Assembly (NCBI GenBank): GCA_903953895.1
Contig: CAJBLH010000246.1
Span: 27,390 to 91,389, forward strand
DNA from: an uncultured Desulfobacteraceae bacterium
GTDB taxonomy: Bacteria; Desulfobacterota; Desulfobacteria; Desulfobacterales; Desulfatirhabdiaceae
Direction of reading: 5' to 3'
Length of the DNA: 64,000 nucleotides
The notes beneath the pieces were generated by a model. The model was not told where the DNA came from. It did not search any database and saw only the letters and a list, made by a program, of their open reading frames with translations. The translations under genes were made by a program, and so were the position numbers. Positions 1 through 9,702 of the stretch are shown here, piece after piece (position 1 is the first letter of the stretch; every line of letters begins with the position of its first letter).

Positions 1-1801
1 CGGTGGATACGGTTTCCGGATTGCAGTTGACCATGATGGATTCATAGCCGGCATCCCGAATGGCGAACGCGGCATGAACGCAGCAGTAGTCAAATTCGAT
101 CCCCTGACCGATGCGGTTTGGCCCGCCCCCCAGCACCATGATTTTTTTGCGGCTGCTTACCGGAACAGAGTCCGGCGCATTGTAGGTTGAAAAATAATAC
201 GCCGCATTTTCCACACCGCTTACCGGAACCGCTTCCCAGGCTTCGGTCATGCCGGCTGCTTTTCTCTGGGCGCGAAGCTTTTCTTCGGGAATCTCCAGAA
301 TCCTGGCCAGGTATTTGTCAGCAAACCCGTCTTTTTTTGCCTGGATCAGCAGTGCATCCGGCAGCGGTTTGCCTCGATACGTCAGGATTTCATTTTCAAG
401 TGTAATCAGTTCCTTCATCTGCTCCAGGAACCAGGGTTTGATGTGCGTTTTTTCATAAAGAACCTGAATATCCGCGCCTTTCCGGATCGCCTCATAGAGA
501 ATGAACTGCCGTTCGCTGGACGGAGTACCCAGCAGGGTCATCAGGTTGTCCAGCGGCTGCTGGTGAAAATCCTTGGCAAACCCAAGTCCATATCGTCCGA
601 TTTCAAGAGAGCGGATGGCTTTTTGCAGGGCTTCCTTATAATTTTTCCCGATGCTCATCACCTCTCCTACAGCCCGCATCTGGGTGCCCAGCCGGTCTTC
701 GACGCCGGCGAATTTTTCAAACGCCCATCTGGCAAACTTGACCACCACATAGTCGCCGGACGGGGTATATTTTTCAAGAGTTCCGTCTCTCCAGTAAGGG
801 ATTTCATCCAGAGTAAGGCCGCCGGCCAGAAGCGATGACACCAGGGCGATCGGAAATCCGGTGGCCTTGGACGCCAGGGCTGAAGACCGGGATGTTCTGG
901 GATTGATCTCGATCACCACCACCCGACCGGTTTTCGGATCATGGGCGAATTGGACATTGGTGCCGCCGATGACCTCGATGGCCTCGACGATTCGGTACGA
1001 ATAATCCTGAAGCCGTTTCTGCAGATCCGGCGAAATAGTCATCATGGGGGCCGTGCAGTAGCTGTCTCCGGTATGAACGCCCATGGCGTCCACATTCTCG
1101 ATAAAACAAACGGTGATCATCTGATTCTTGGCATCCCGAACCACTTCCAGCTCCAGCTCTTCCCAGCCCAGAACCGATTCTTCCACCAGAATCTGATGCA
1201 CCCGGCTGGCGGCAAGGCCGCGGGCGGCGATGACCTGAAGCTCTTCGACATTGTACACCAGCCCCCCCCCGGTTCCACCCATGGTATAGGCCGGACGGAT
1301 TACCACCGGGTAGCCCAGTTTTTCGGCTGCTTTTTCGGCATCCTCAACCGTGTTCACCGCCTGGCTCCGGGGCATTTCGATGCCGAGCCGATCCATGGTT
1401 TCCTTGAAAGCCGTTCGGTCCTCGCCCCGCTCAATGGCATCGATGTTGACGCCGATGACCTTGACCCCGTATTTGTCGAGAACGCCGCTGGAATACAGCT
1501 CGGAAGACAGATTCAACGCTGTCTGGCCGCCAAGGTTCGGCAGCAGGGCATCGGGCCGTTCCTTGGCGATGATTTCGGTAAGAACGTTGACATTCAGCGG
1601 TTCGATATAGGTAACGTCCGCCATGCCGGGATCGGTCATGATGGTTGCCGGATTGGAATTCACCAGAACAATCTCGTATCCCATGGACCGCAGGGCCTTG
1701 CAGGCCTGGGTTCCGGAATAGTCGAATTCACAAGCCTGTCCGATGATAATGGGGCCTGAACCGATAATCAGCACTTTACGGATATCCTGACGTATGGGCA
1801 T
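1..1801 (-). CDS. carB: Carbamoyl-phosphate synthase large subunit, N-terminal part (runs off left edge)
   Basis: The minus strand reads about 600 codons from an ATG at 1801 to the window edge with no stop. The protein opens MPIRQDIRKVLIIGSGPIII and continues with GQACEFDYSGTQACKALR and NSNPATIMTDP, the conserved start of CarB. An ATP-grasp domain follows (RPAYTMGGTGGG, EINPRTSRSSALASKATG), and near the window edge the second synthetase half begins with GGGPNRIGQGIEFDYCCVHA. The full protein is normally about 1070 residues, so 55-60% is present. It makes carbamoyl phosphate from glutamine-derived ammonia, bicarbonate and ATP for pyrimidine and arginine synthesis, with CarA. A GGAGG ribosome site lies 6 nt before the start. 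The gene reads left, away from the next genes, so it has its own promoter in the following gap. Confidence 0.97.
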   Translation of the reverse strand, partial: MPIRQDIRKVLIIGSGPIIIGQACEFDYSGTQACKALRSMGYEIVLVNSNPATIMTDPGMADVTYIEPLNVNVLTEIIAKERPDALLPNLGGQTALNLSSELYSSGVLDKYGVKVIGVNIDAIERGEDRTAFKETMDRLGIEMPRSQAVNTVEDAEKAAEKLGYPVVIRPAYTMGGTGGGLVYNVEELQVIAARGLAASRVHQILVEESVLGWEELELEVVRDAKNQMITVCFIENVDAMGVHTGDSYCTAPMMTISPDLQKRLQDYSYRIVEAIEVIGGTNVQFAHDPKTGRVVVIEINPRTSRSSALASKATGFPIALVSSLLAGGLTLDEIPYWRDGTLEKYTPSGDYVVVKFARWAFEKFAGVEDRLGTQMRAVGEVMSIGKNYKEALQKAIRSLEIGRYGLGFAKDFHQQPLDNLMTLLGTPSSERQFILYEAIRKGADIQVLYEKTHIKPWFLEQMKELITLENEILTYRGKPLPDALLIQAKKDGFADKYLARILEIPEEKLRAQRKAAGMTEAWEAVPVSGVENAAYYFSTYNAPDSVPVSSRKKIMVLGGGPNRIGQGIEFDYCCVHAAFAIRDAGYESIMVNCNPETVST

Positions 1802-2280
1802 TTACATCCTCCAATTGGGGTTGTTTGATCGCAGATTCGGAAATGACGGTTAAAGGCAGGACAGTATTAAGCAGAACTGACCACCTATAGCCGGCCGACA
1901 AATGCCATGCGTGATGCCTGGGCAATCGTCCTTTCGTGCGAAATTGGTAGAAATATCGTATTAAGTTGAATTGTTTGTGGAATCGCGTGTGATTTATCCC
2001 GAATGCCCGATTTAATCAAGAAAAAATCGTCGAGGCATGCCGATGATGCCGTAAGTGGTGCTTACGGCTGATATACCCGCGTCCGGATATTGTCTTGACT
2101 TCTTAAAAAGACTTCCATAGTAAACCGCTGAGGCATTGTATGCTTTAAGAATAATGTATTGTAAAAAAGTCTGTTGTGACAGCGTTCGGAATCGGTTAAG
2201 AACCAATAAACAGGGAAACATCATAAAGGTGTTTCACCCATCGAGTTGCAAAGCATATGAATGCAAATAGGGAGGTTATA
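1802..2280. other. Divergent intergenic region with one perfect stem-loop
   Basis: This gap of about 480 bp separates the minus-strand carB from the plus-strand nitroreductase and must carry both promoters. I see no convincing gene; a 70-codon minus frame at 2012-2224 has neither a family resemblance nor a ribosome site. Positions 2048-2068 form a perfect 8-bp hairpin (GCCGTAAG, loop TGGTG, CTTACGGC) with no adjacent T-run in plus sense. The stretch 2120-2240 is AT-rich and is the likeliest promoter area. Confidence 0.4.
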
Positions 2281-3093
2281 ATGAGTCTATTAAACATCGA
2301 TCAAAAGAAATGTAAACAGGATGGTCTTTGTGCTGCCGACTGTCCCATGGGGATTATCCGGTTCGCTGGAAAAGGAAGCTACCCGGAGATTTCGCCTGAA
2401 AGTGAGGCGTTGTGTATCCGCTGCGGTCACTGCGTAGCGGTTTGCCCCCATAGTGCCCTGGAACACACCGATGTGTCATGGTCGGCAATTGATAAGGAGC
2501 TTGTTATATCGCCGGCCCAAGCTGAACAATTCTTACGCTCGCGCCGCTCGGTTCGGCAATTCAAGGATAAACCTGTGGAACGGCCTGTCATGCAGCAGTT
2601 GATCGAGATCGCCCGTTATGCCCCCACTGGCAGCAACTCGCAACTGGTGGAGTGGGTGGTTCAAAACGATCCAAAGCGACTGCATGCCATTGCCGGTCAG
2701 GTAATCGACTGGATGCGGTCTCTACTGCAAACCCCTGGTTCGGCGGTAATGCCTTACCATCACCTGTTGGTGAAAGCCTGGGATGCTGGTATCGATACGG
2801 TTCTGCGCTCCGCCCCCTGTCTGGTGATAGCTATAGCTCCAGGCCCCGTGCCCTACCGTATGGTCGATCTGACCCTGGCGCTCAGCTATTTGGAATTGGC
2901 TGCACCCAAATATGGATTGGGGACTTGCTGGGCCGGTCTGCTGCAAGGCGCGATGCTTGCTGACCCATCACTGAAAGAGACTGTGGGCATTCCCATGGAC
3001 TATCCTTTTCATTTTCCGATGATGATCGGCTATGCCAAAGTGAATTATTACCGGCTGCCCGAACGTCAGGCGCCCAAAATCCACTGGCAATAA
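2281..3093 (+). CDS. Nitroreductase family protein with N-terminal 2[4Fe-4S] ferredoxin domain
   Basis: The 270-residue protein begins with a ferredoxin-type domain holding two cysteine clusters (KKCKQDGLCAADCPMG near residue 11 and CIRCGHCVAVCPHS near 48). A nitroreductase-fold FMN domain starts at SRRSVRQFKDKPVE (about residue 88) and includes ARYAPTGSNSQ and YGLGTCWAGLL. Such fusions are typical of anaerobes and probably pass electrons from ferredoxin to FMN; the substrate cannot be told. I chose the ATG at 2281 because GGGAGGTTATA lies just upstream; an in-frame ATG at 2257 has no good ribosome site. The next gene begins 50 bp on and may be co-transcribed. Confidence 0.88.
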   Translation: MSLLNIDQKKCKQDGLCAADCPMGIIRFAGKGSYPEISPESEALCIRCGHCVAVCPHSALEHTDVSWSAIDKELVISPAQAEQFLRSRRSVRQFKDKPVERPVMQQLIEIARYAPTGSNSQLVEWVVQNDPKRLHAIAGQVIDWMRSLLQTPGSAVMPYHHLLVKAWDAGIDTVLRSAPCLVIAIAPGPVPYRMVDLTLALSYLELAAPKYGLGTCWAGLLQGAMLADPSLKETVGIPMDYPFHFPMMIGYAKVNYYRLPERQAPKIHWQ

Positions 3094-3142
3094 CTAAATT
3101 ACTCAGCGTATTCGGTGGCTGTAGGTTGAAAAGGAAATGGTC

Positions 3143-4414
3143 ATGAAAATCCCCTCTGTCGCAGTGTCCGGTATCGTTCCTGTCAGGAATGATATAACCC
3201 ACTTCAAGGTGCTGGGCGCCATCGGCTTTTCGCATCTGTTAAACGATATGATCCAGTCCCTGCTGCCGGCCATTTATCCGCTGCTGAAAAGCTCGTTTTC
3301 TCTCAGCTTCACACAGATCGGACTGATTACCCTGACGTTTCAGATCACGGCATCCCTGTTGCAGCCGGTGGTAGGGCTTTATACCGATTACCACCCGAAA
3401 CCCTATTCGTTGGCCATCGGCATGGGATGCACCCTGCTGGGGCTGATCATTCTATCCATTGCCCCGAATTATGGCATCCTGCTGGTTGCCGCCGCCATGG
3501 TGGGAACAGGGTCTTCCATTTTTCATCCGGAATCTTCCAGGGTGGCGCGCATGGCTTCCGGCGGCCGATATGGGTTGGCGCAGTCCATTTTCCAGGTGGG
3601 TGGTAATGCCGGCAGCGCCACAGGTCCGCTCTTGGCCGCCCTGATCGTCATCCCACACGGTCAGCACAGTATCGCCTGGTTTTCACTGGTTGCGCTGCTG
3701 GCCATGCTGGTGCTGCGGCAGGTCGGCGGGTGGTACAAACGCCGGCAGTCTGGGATGAAACGACCGGCAGATTCGTCAGCACTTTTTCAGAGGGTGCTTC
3801 CCGCCCGTACGGTGGCCATATCTTTGTTGATCCTGCTGGTACTGATTTTTTCGAAATTTTTTTATCTGGCAAGCCTGAACAGCTATTATATTTTCTTCCT
3901 GATCAATAAATTTCATATTTCCGTTCAATCGGCCCAGATTTATCTTTTCGTGTTTCTATCGGCCGTGGCTCTGGGAACCATTCTCGGCGGGCATATCGGC
4001 GATCGCATCGGCAGAAAGCGCGTTATCTGGGTGTCGATTCTGGGCGTTTCCCCCTTTACGCTGATATTGCCTTACGCAAATCTGGCATGGACCGGGCCGT
4101 TGACGTTTGTCATCGGCCTGATTCTGGCATCGGCATTTCCGGCAATTCTGGTTTTCGCTCAGGAGCTATTACCAGGCAAGGTCGGGATGGTAGCCGGCCT
4201 TTTTTTCGGCCTGGCTTTCGGTATGGCTGGTATCGGCGCTGGAATTATGGGAAAACTGGCAGATGTCAGGGGGATCGAATATGTTTACCAGGTTTGTGCA
4301 TTCCTTCCGTTATTCGGATTGCTGACGGTTTTTCTGCCGGACATCGGCAGGCCGTCCCGAAAGAAGCATCCGCTGATTCCAGTAGCACAGCCGGCCATGG
4401 AACTACCCGAATGA
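3143..4414 (+). CDS. MFS transporter, fosmidomycin-resistance (Fsr) type
   Basis: This 423-residue protein has about 12 hydrophobic segments and features of the Fsr branch of the major facilitator superfamily: GFSHLLNDMIQSLLPAIYP near the start, GTGSSIFHPESSRVARMASG, QSIFQVGGNAGSATGPLL, and GGHIGDRIGRKRV between the two halves. The known member exports fosmidomycin in E. coli; the substrate here is not predictable. The ATG at 3143 has AAGGAA at 3131-3136 at good spacing, while the ATG at 3137 sits too close to it. The stop overlaps the start of the next gene in an ATGA, suggesting translational coupling to the PhnD-like lipoprotein. Confidence 0.87.
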   Translation: MKIPSVAVSGIVPVRNDITHFKVLGAIGFSHLLNDMIQSLLPAIYPLLKSSFSLSFTQIGLITLTFQITASLLQPVVGLYTDYHPKPYSLAIGMGCTLLGLIILSIAPNYGILLVAAAMVGTGSSIFHPESSRVARMASGGRYGLAQSIFQVGGNAGSATGPLLAALIVIPHGQHSIAWFSLVALLAMLVLRQVGGWYKRRQSGMKRPADSSALFQRVLPARTVAISLLILLVLIFSKFFYLASLNSYYIFFLINKFHISVQSAQIYLFVFLSAVALGTILGGHIGDRIGRKRVIWVSILGVSPFTLILPYANLAWTGPLTFVIGLILASAFPAILVFAQELLPGKVGMVAGLFFGLAFGMAGIGAGIMGKLADVRGIEYVYQVCAFLPLFGLLTVFLPDIGRPSRKKHPLIPVAQPAMELPE

Positions 4415-5330
4415 AGCACCTGCTGGTTCTTCTCGTCTTGTGTGTGGGGCTTTCAGCCTGTACCGGCGATGAGCCGCCTCAGAAAATCGATTTGAGTAAA
4501 CGGGAAGCTGTCGAGGTCAGAGACCCGGATGATGCCATCACCTATGCATATCTGCCACAGTATTCCCATTCAGTTTCTTATCACCGGCACAACCTTCTGT
4601 GGAGTATCTGAAAAAAGAAACCGGTTTCAACATCAAGCAGATTTTTCCCGATACGTTTGACGAACACATGCGCATGGTGGGGCAGGGCAAGGTGGATATT
4701 TCCTTTACCAATCCATACGTCTATGTCAAGACCGCATATCGCTACGGCGAAAAAGCGTTCGCCCAGGTCATCGAAGACTCCGGGCTGAAGAGTTTCCGGG
4801 GGCAGATCATCTGCAGGGCCGACAATTCGTCCATTCAAACCATTCAGGACTGTAAGGGAAAGCGCCTGATCGCCGTCGATTTAACGTCTGCCGGCGGGTA
4901 TCTCTATCCCATGGGGCTTTTTTCCGACCACGGTATTCGGCAGGAGGATTTCGCCGAAGTCGATTTTTCACACGGCCCTGGCGGAAAGCAGGAAAAGGTG
5001 ATTCTGGCCGTTTATGTTGGCCAGTACGACATCGGCTTGGTCCGTGAGGGTGCTCTGAACGTGGTGGCGGACAGAATCGATATCCGCCAGATCCGGGTGG
5101 TCGCCCACAGCAAATACTACCCCGGATGGGTCTATTCCGCCAGAAAAGATATGGCGCCGGAAATTCTTCAGCGGATTCAGGCGGCCTTGTTCAAACTTTC
5201 CTTGGATGATCCCGATCACCGGAAAATTCTGCAAAAGGCGGATTTCATCCGTGTTGTGCCGTCCCATGATGCAGAATTTGAATCGATTCGGGAATTGATG
5301 ACGGTGGTAGGCATCGATCTGGATAAATAA
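4411..5330 (+). pseudogene. PhnD-like phosphate/phosphonate-type binding lipoprotein, frameshifted
   Basis: Frame 1 starts at 4411 with a lipoprotein signal (MKHLLVLLVLCVGLSACTG) and reads to YLPQYSHSVSYHRHNLL, then stops at 4611. The rest of the protein continues in another frame from 4599 (VEYLKKETGFNIKQIFPD through GQGKVDISFTNPYVYVKTA to IDLDK at 5330). One missing G in CTTCTGTGGAG near 4598 explains the break exactly. Joined, this is a full-length PhnD/TAXI-like periplasmic binding protein of about 305 residues. The family binds phosphonate, phosphite or other small anions; next to a sensor gene it probably served as the ligand-binding partner. It could be a real pseudogene or a sequencing error, but the following sensor gene is broken as well. 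Confidence 0.85.
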
Positions 5331-5335
5331 CGGCG

Positions 5336-6578
5336 ATGAAACTGGGTATTCGGGGAAAAATCTATTGCGGCCTGATCTCCATTGTTCTGCTGACGGGGCT
5401 GATGATTGCCGTGCCGGTTCGCTTCATGGTGGAACGCGTGCTTTCTCAGGAATCCCTGAACAAAGGCATATCCATGGCACTGACCCTTGCGGCGCGAAGC
5501 CAGGATATCATCCTGGAAATGGATTTTCTCTATCTGAAAGAAATGATGGACAAGGCCATCCAGTCCAGTAACGATATCTCCTACAGTTTCATTTTGAATC
5601 AGCAGGGGCAGGTTCTGTCCCATACCTTCAGCAACGGATTTCCGGTCGAACTCAAAACCGTTAATCCCATTCCAGACGGACAGCCGTCAAGTGTCCGGTT
5701 TATAGATACCGGCAAAGAGCTGATCTATGATATTGCAGCACCGGTTCTGATCTGCGAGATGCGGCTGGGAACCGTTCATATCGGGCTGTCGAAAACCCGG
5801 ATCAATCACACGATCAACGACCTGCTCTGGACCATAGCCGTATTGATCGGGTGCGCCGTACTGATCGCCTCGCTTACCGGCGCCGGGTTCGCCAATCAGA
5901 TTATTCAGCGGGTTCAGAAGCTGCATCAGGCGTCGGAACAGGTGCTGAAGGGCAATCTGAACGTTTTTGCCGCGCCGCCGCTGAAAACCCGCCTGCTGGC
6001 ACTTGATGGACTGTCATGACACGGCGTGCCCGGCCTATGGCGAGGGTCGGCTGCGCTGCTGGAATGTCGAGGGGACGCTGTGTCCTTCATGTCGGGAAGA
6101 AAAATTCGCTTCAAAAAGTGGGAACTGCAAAACCTGCCGGGTTTATGGAACGGTGTCCGGGGATGAGATTCAGGCCCTGGCAGAGTCTTTTGACGCCATG
6201 ACCCGATCTTTGAAACATACAATATCCCAACTGGAGGAATCCCGGAAAACCATCGCGGTGTCGGAGAAAAAATATTGCAGAATATTTGAAAGTTCCATGG
6301 ATATGGTTTTTGTTACAGACAGCCGGGGGCATTTCATCGACATCAATCAGACTGGGAAAGCCTTGCTGGGGATCGAATCTGAAGCCGATGCTATAAACGA
6401 CATTTCGTTGGCGGAAGTTTTTTCATCTCCTGATGCCTTTACGGAAATCCAGCAGGATATTATCCGGAACGGTTTTGTGAAGGACCGGGAATTTACCCTG
6501 GCTTTGGGAATCCCTGCGTTGACTTTCATCGGGCCGATTGCTATGATAACAAGTTATGGAAGAAGGAAATATCGTTGA
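5336..6578 (+). pseudogene. Membrane sensor (extracytoplasmic domain-HAMP-Cys-rich linker-PAS), frameshifted and lacking a kinase domain
   Basis: Starting 5 bp after the PhnD-like gene, the first frame encodes a membrane segment (residues 8-28), an extracytoplasmic sensing region, a second membrane segment (about 165-188) and the HAMP start (RVQKLHQASEQVLKGN), stopping at 6019. A +1 shift at the AAAA run near 5984-5987 restores LKPACWHLMDC and the remaining HAMP and PAS sequence (KYCRIFESSMDMVFVTDSRG) to 6578. The linker carries eight cysteines (CWHLMDCHDTACPAY, RCW, GTLCPSC, GNCKTC). The PAS domain ends abruptly where the RNase gene begins, and no histidine-kinase domain follows. It therefore looks like the decayed sensor partner of the upstream binding protein, cut off by a rearrangement at the RNase gene. 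Confidence 0.8.
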
Positions 6579-8556
6579 ATTTATCGACCGCCAGAAAATC
6601 CTCTGTGCGGTGGTGCAGGAAGTCAAGAACCAGCGGCTCAAACTCCTGACGGAAAACGACCGTGAAGTCAACCTCTCGTCCAACCGACTTTCTCATAAAA
6701 GCCGGATGGTTCTGGATCTGTCTTTGGGCCGGATCAAAACGATCGATGCGCTTAAGGGAATTGCATTTCGCAGAAAACAGTTAACCCGGATGGTCAATAT
6801 CCGCGAGCTGTGGGAAGTCCTCAATTCCGAACAGGAATGGATCGACCTGGCCACCATGACCGAGTTCTGTTTTTCCAATCACGCCACATGCGATCATGAA
6901 TCCGCCATCGTCCGCGCATTTTTTCAAAACCGGCTGTATTTCAAATTCGATCAGAACCGATTTTTTCCGATTTCCGAAGAACAGGTCGAACGCAACGTCG
7001 CCCAAGAGCGAGAAGCCGCCTGCAAAGCCCAACGGATAGAAACCGGCGCGATTTGGCTCAAAGCACGGATTCAGCAGGAAGACCGGCGTCCGCCGCTACC
7101 CCCGCTCTCCGAAGAAGAATCCGCTTGTCTTGAAATCCTCAAATCCTTTTACCTGCTGGATAAGGAAAGTCCCCATTATGCCGAAGGCAGGGAAATTCTG
7201 GCCAAAGCCGGAATCGATGACAAAGAGCGACTTTTTTCGATTTTCGTTGATTACGGTGTTTTCGATCCCAACGAAAATATCCAACTTTATCGGCAGGAAA
7301 TTACCCTGGAATTCTCCCCGGAAGTATTGTTCCATGCCGAAAATATCGCTGGTTTCTTCACGCAGGGCTTGGAATCTTCTCAGCGCAAAGACCTGACTCA
7401 TCTGCCCCTGATGACCATAGACGGTCAATCCACCCTGGATTACGATGATGCGATCAGTTTCGAGGATTACGGCGATTCCTGCTGCCTTGGCGTTCATATC
7501 GTGGATGTGGGTCATTATGTCAAAAAAGGAGACCCCATCGATCAGGAAGCGCGACTGCGGGCAAGCTCCATCTATATGCCAGACCGAAAAATTCCCATGC
7601 TGCCGCCCCGTCTGGCCGAAGGGTATTGCAGCCTGAAAGCCGGGGAGCTTCGCCCGGCCGTCAGCATGCTGATACACCTCAACAACCACGCGGAAATCCT
7701 GGATTACGAAATCGTCTCCAGCCTCATTCGGGTTCAGCGTCAGTTGACATATTATGATGTCAATATGGTTGCAGACAACAGCCCGGAAATCGCCGCCCTC
7801 TGCGACATTGCTTCCAGATTCCGCCAGAAACGGCTTTCCGATGGCGCCGTCCAGATTACACTGCCGGATGTCAATGTCTGGATCGCAGACAGCGGAGAGA
7901 TCAACGTCAACCGGATCAATCGCGAAAGCCCCGGTCGCATGATGGTAGCTGAAATCATGATCATGGCCAACTGGCTGATGGCCAGATTTTTGTCCGACCA
8001 CGGTGTTCCGGCTGTCTTCAGGTCGCAGCCGGGCCCCAGAGAGCGCCTTTATAAAGGCTGCGATGGATCTCTTTTTCAGAATTACATGCAGCGCAGGCTC
8101 CTCAGCCGTTTTATGCTGCTCAATCTGGCCGAACGTCATTCAGGGCTGGGTCTGGATGCTTATGTTACCGCGACATCGCCCATCCGCAAGTATTACGATC
8201 TGGTTACCCAGCGCCAGATCCGTTCGGTTTTCGGACAGGAAACCCCATATTCGGCACAGGAAATCGACCGGATCATTCAGATGCTCCAAGAACCGATGCT
8301 GAAAGTTACACGGATGCAATACCAGCGGAACCGGTACTGGATTCTAAAATACCTGGAATCCCGGATCGGCCAGAAGGAAGAAGCCATTGTCATCGGCAGA
8401 AGGCGCAACGCCTACCAGATTCTGATGACGGAGTACATGCTGGAATGCGATCTGGCTACAACCAGCAGAATCGAGTTGAAGCCTGAAAATATGATACAGG
8501 TCACCATTCAGCATGTGAATGCCCGAAAAGATGTCCTGTCGGTGTTCATGGCATGA
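6556..8556 (+). CDS. RNase II/R family 3'-5' exoribonuclease (RNB domain)
   Basis: This 666-residue protein has an N-terminal RNA-binding-like region (MEEGNIVEFIDRQKILCAVV) and a helical middle. The RNB catalytic domain starts near residue 280 with TIDGQSTLDYDDA; the acidic residues D289, D295, D297 and D298 match the Mg2+-binding motif of RNase II. Further RNB blocks are GVHIVDVGHYV, RASSIYMPDRKIPMLPP and YVTATSPIRKYYDL. It should degrade single-stranded RNA processively in the cytoplasm. The length fits the RNase II-like subgroup rather than the longer RNase R. The start lies inside the 3' end of the broken sensor frame, and the stop overlaps the next start in ATGATG, so the two downstream products are probably coupled. 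Confidence 0.93.
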   Translation: MEEGNIVEFIDRQKILCAVVQEVKNQRLKLLTENDREVNLSSNRLSHKSRMVLDLSLGRIKTIDALKGIAFRRKQLTRMVNIRELWEVLNSEQEWIDLATMTEFCFSNHATCDHESAIVRAFFQNRLYFKFDQNRFFPISEEQVERNVAQEREAACKAQRIETGAIWLKARIQQEDRRPPLPPLSEEESACLEILKSFYLLDKESPHYAEGREILAKAGIDDKERLFSIFVDYGVFDPNENIQLYRQEITLEFSPEVLFHAENIAGFFTQGLESSQRKDLTHLPLMTIDGQSTLDYDDAISFEDYGDSCCLGVHIVDVGHYVKKGDPIDQEARLRASSIYMPDRKIPMLPPRLAEGYCSLKAGELRPAVSMLIHLNNHAEILDYEIVSSLIRVQRQLTYYDVNMVADNSPEIAALCDIASRFRQKRLSDGAVQITLPDVNVWIADSGEINVNRINRESPGRMMVAEIMIMANWLMARFLSDHGVPAVFRSQPGPRERLYKGCDGSLFQNYMQRRLLSRFMLLNLAERHSGLGLDAYVTATSPIRKYYDLVTQRQIRSVFGQETPYSAQEIDRIIQMLQEPMLKVTRMQYQRNRYWILKYLESRIGQKEEAIVIGRRRNAYQILMTEYMLECDLATTSRIELKPENMIQVTIQHVNARKDVLSVFMA

Positions 8557-9635
8557 TGCATCGCGTTTTTTCTGTTATGAAGCAGCATATTTCCCCTGCG
8601 GCAGAACGACTGCCTGTCGATATCAACGCCATTGCCGAATTGATTGCCGCCACCCAGATGCCGAGCGGAGAAATCCCCTGGAGTCCGCACGATAAAACCG
8701 ATCCCTGGGATCATGTGGAGGCGGCAATGGGTCTGGCTATTGGCGGTTTTTTCCCAGAAGCCCGCCGGGCGTTTGCGTGGATGGCCCAGGCGCAACTGGA
8801 AAACGGCAGTTGGTACGCCGCTTACCGCAATGGAGAGCCGGCAGACAGAACCCAGGATTCCAACCAGTCTTCCTATATCGCTGTCGGTCTGTTTCATTAT
8901 TATCTGGTCACACAGGATACGGCGTTTTTACGCAGCCTCTGGCCGGTGGTGCGGTACGCCATCGATTTTGCCGCCGATCTTCAAGCCCCTGGCGGAGAAA
9001 TCTACTGGGCCCTCAGCCCGGAAGGCCGGGTGGACCCCATGGCGCTTTTAACCGGCTCCAGCTCCGTTTATATGAGTATCAAATGCGCGCTGGAGATTTC
9101 AAAGATTATAGGTGACCCTGTTCCTTCGTGGCAGCCGGTTCTGGAGCGGCTGGGGGAGGCCATCCGGAACAAACCCCATCATTTCAACATGACCAAGTCC
9201 CGCTATGCCATGGACTGGTTTTATCCCGTACTCTCAGGTGCTGTCACCGGAGAGCAGGCGCAGCGACGGATCGACCGGTTCTGGAAAAAATTCATGGTGG
9301 AAGGGCAGGGCGTCCGTTGCGTATCGGATCATCCCTGGGTGACGATCGCCGAAACATCCGAGCTGTGTCTGGCCCTGTGCGCCATGGGCAACCACCGGCT
9401 GGCGGAAATCGTTTTCAACTGGATCTGCGACAAGCGCTATGAGGACGGCTCTTACTGGTGCGGCCATACCTTTCCGGATATGACGATCTGGCCGGAAGAA
9501 AAAATTACCTGGACCAATGCCGTCGTTTTGATGGCAGCCGATGCCCTCTATGGTCTGACACCTGCGGCAGGGCTGTTCAGCCATGGATTGTGGGGCCCGG
9601 AAGGGTTTATCGCAACGGCATCACTTCAAACATAA
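8553..9635 (+). CDS. Prenyltransferase/squalene-oxidase-like alpha/alpha-toroid protein
   Basis: This 360-residue protein is rich in paired helices typical of an (alpha/alpha)6 toroid: DPWDHVEAAMGLAIGGFFPE, MAQAQLENGSWYAAY, SNQSSYIAVGLFHYYLV and RYEDGSYWCGHTFPDMTIWP. Such proteins are often annotated as phenyl- or prenyltransferase-domain proteins or six-hairpin glycosidase-like proteins. I see no decisive catalytic motif such as DDxxD, so an enzymatic role is open; glycan processing is as plausible as prenyl chemistry. The gene overlaps the RNB gene by 4 bp and is followed by a sugar-type acyltransferase, which weakly favours a surface glycan context. Confidence 0.7.
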   Translation: MMHRVFSVMKQHISPAAERLPVDINAIAELIAATQMPSGEIPWSPHDKTDPWDHVEAAMGLAIGGFFPEARRAFAWMAQAQLENGSWYAAYRNGEPADRTQDSNQSSYIAVGLFHYYLVTQDTAFLRSLWPVVRYAIDFAADLQAPGGEIYWALSPEGRVDPMALLTGSSSVYMSIKCALEISKIIGDPVPSWQPVLERLGEAIRNKPHHFNMTKSRYAMDWFYPVLSGAVTGEQAQRRIDRFWKKFMVEGQGVRCVSDHPWVTIAETSELCLALCAMGNHRLAEIVFNWICDKRYEDGSYWCGHTFPDMTIWPEEKITWTNAVVLMAADALYGLTPAAGLFSHGLWGPEGFIATASLQT

Positions 9636-9660
9636 CCACGAAATACACGAAACACACGAA
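9634..9660. repeat. Short CACGAA-type tandem repeat
   Basis: Just after the stop at 9635 the DNA reads three imperfect units of about 9 nt (ACCACGAAAT, ACACGAAAC, ACACGAAG). Degenerate CACGAA arrays of this sort are scattered between genes in many environmental bacteria; their role is unknown. It lies in the 67-bp gap before the acyltransferase start and could affect readthrough between the two genes. Confidence 0.6.
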
Positions 9661-9702
9661 GTAAAAAATAGTTGCGTCTTCGCGTGCAAAACAACTGCCA
9701 TT

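Noticed and set aside
187..1759. Several plus-strand open frames of 69-272 codons
   Set aside because: They are antisense to the clearly recognisable carB reading frame and resemble no family.
2012..2224. Minus-strand 70-codon frame in the carB upstream gap
   Set aside because: No ribosome site and no recognisable family; it spans a perfect hairpin and AT-rich likely promoter DNA.
7096..8139. Minus-strand frame of 347 codons
   Set aside because: It is the reverse-strand shadow of the RNB exoribonuclease, which has catalytic motifs in the correct places; no ribosome site.
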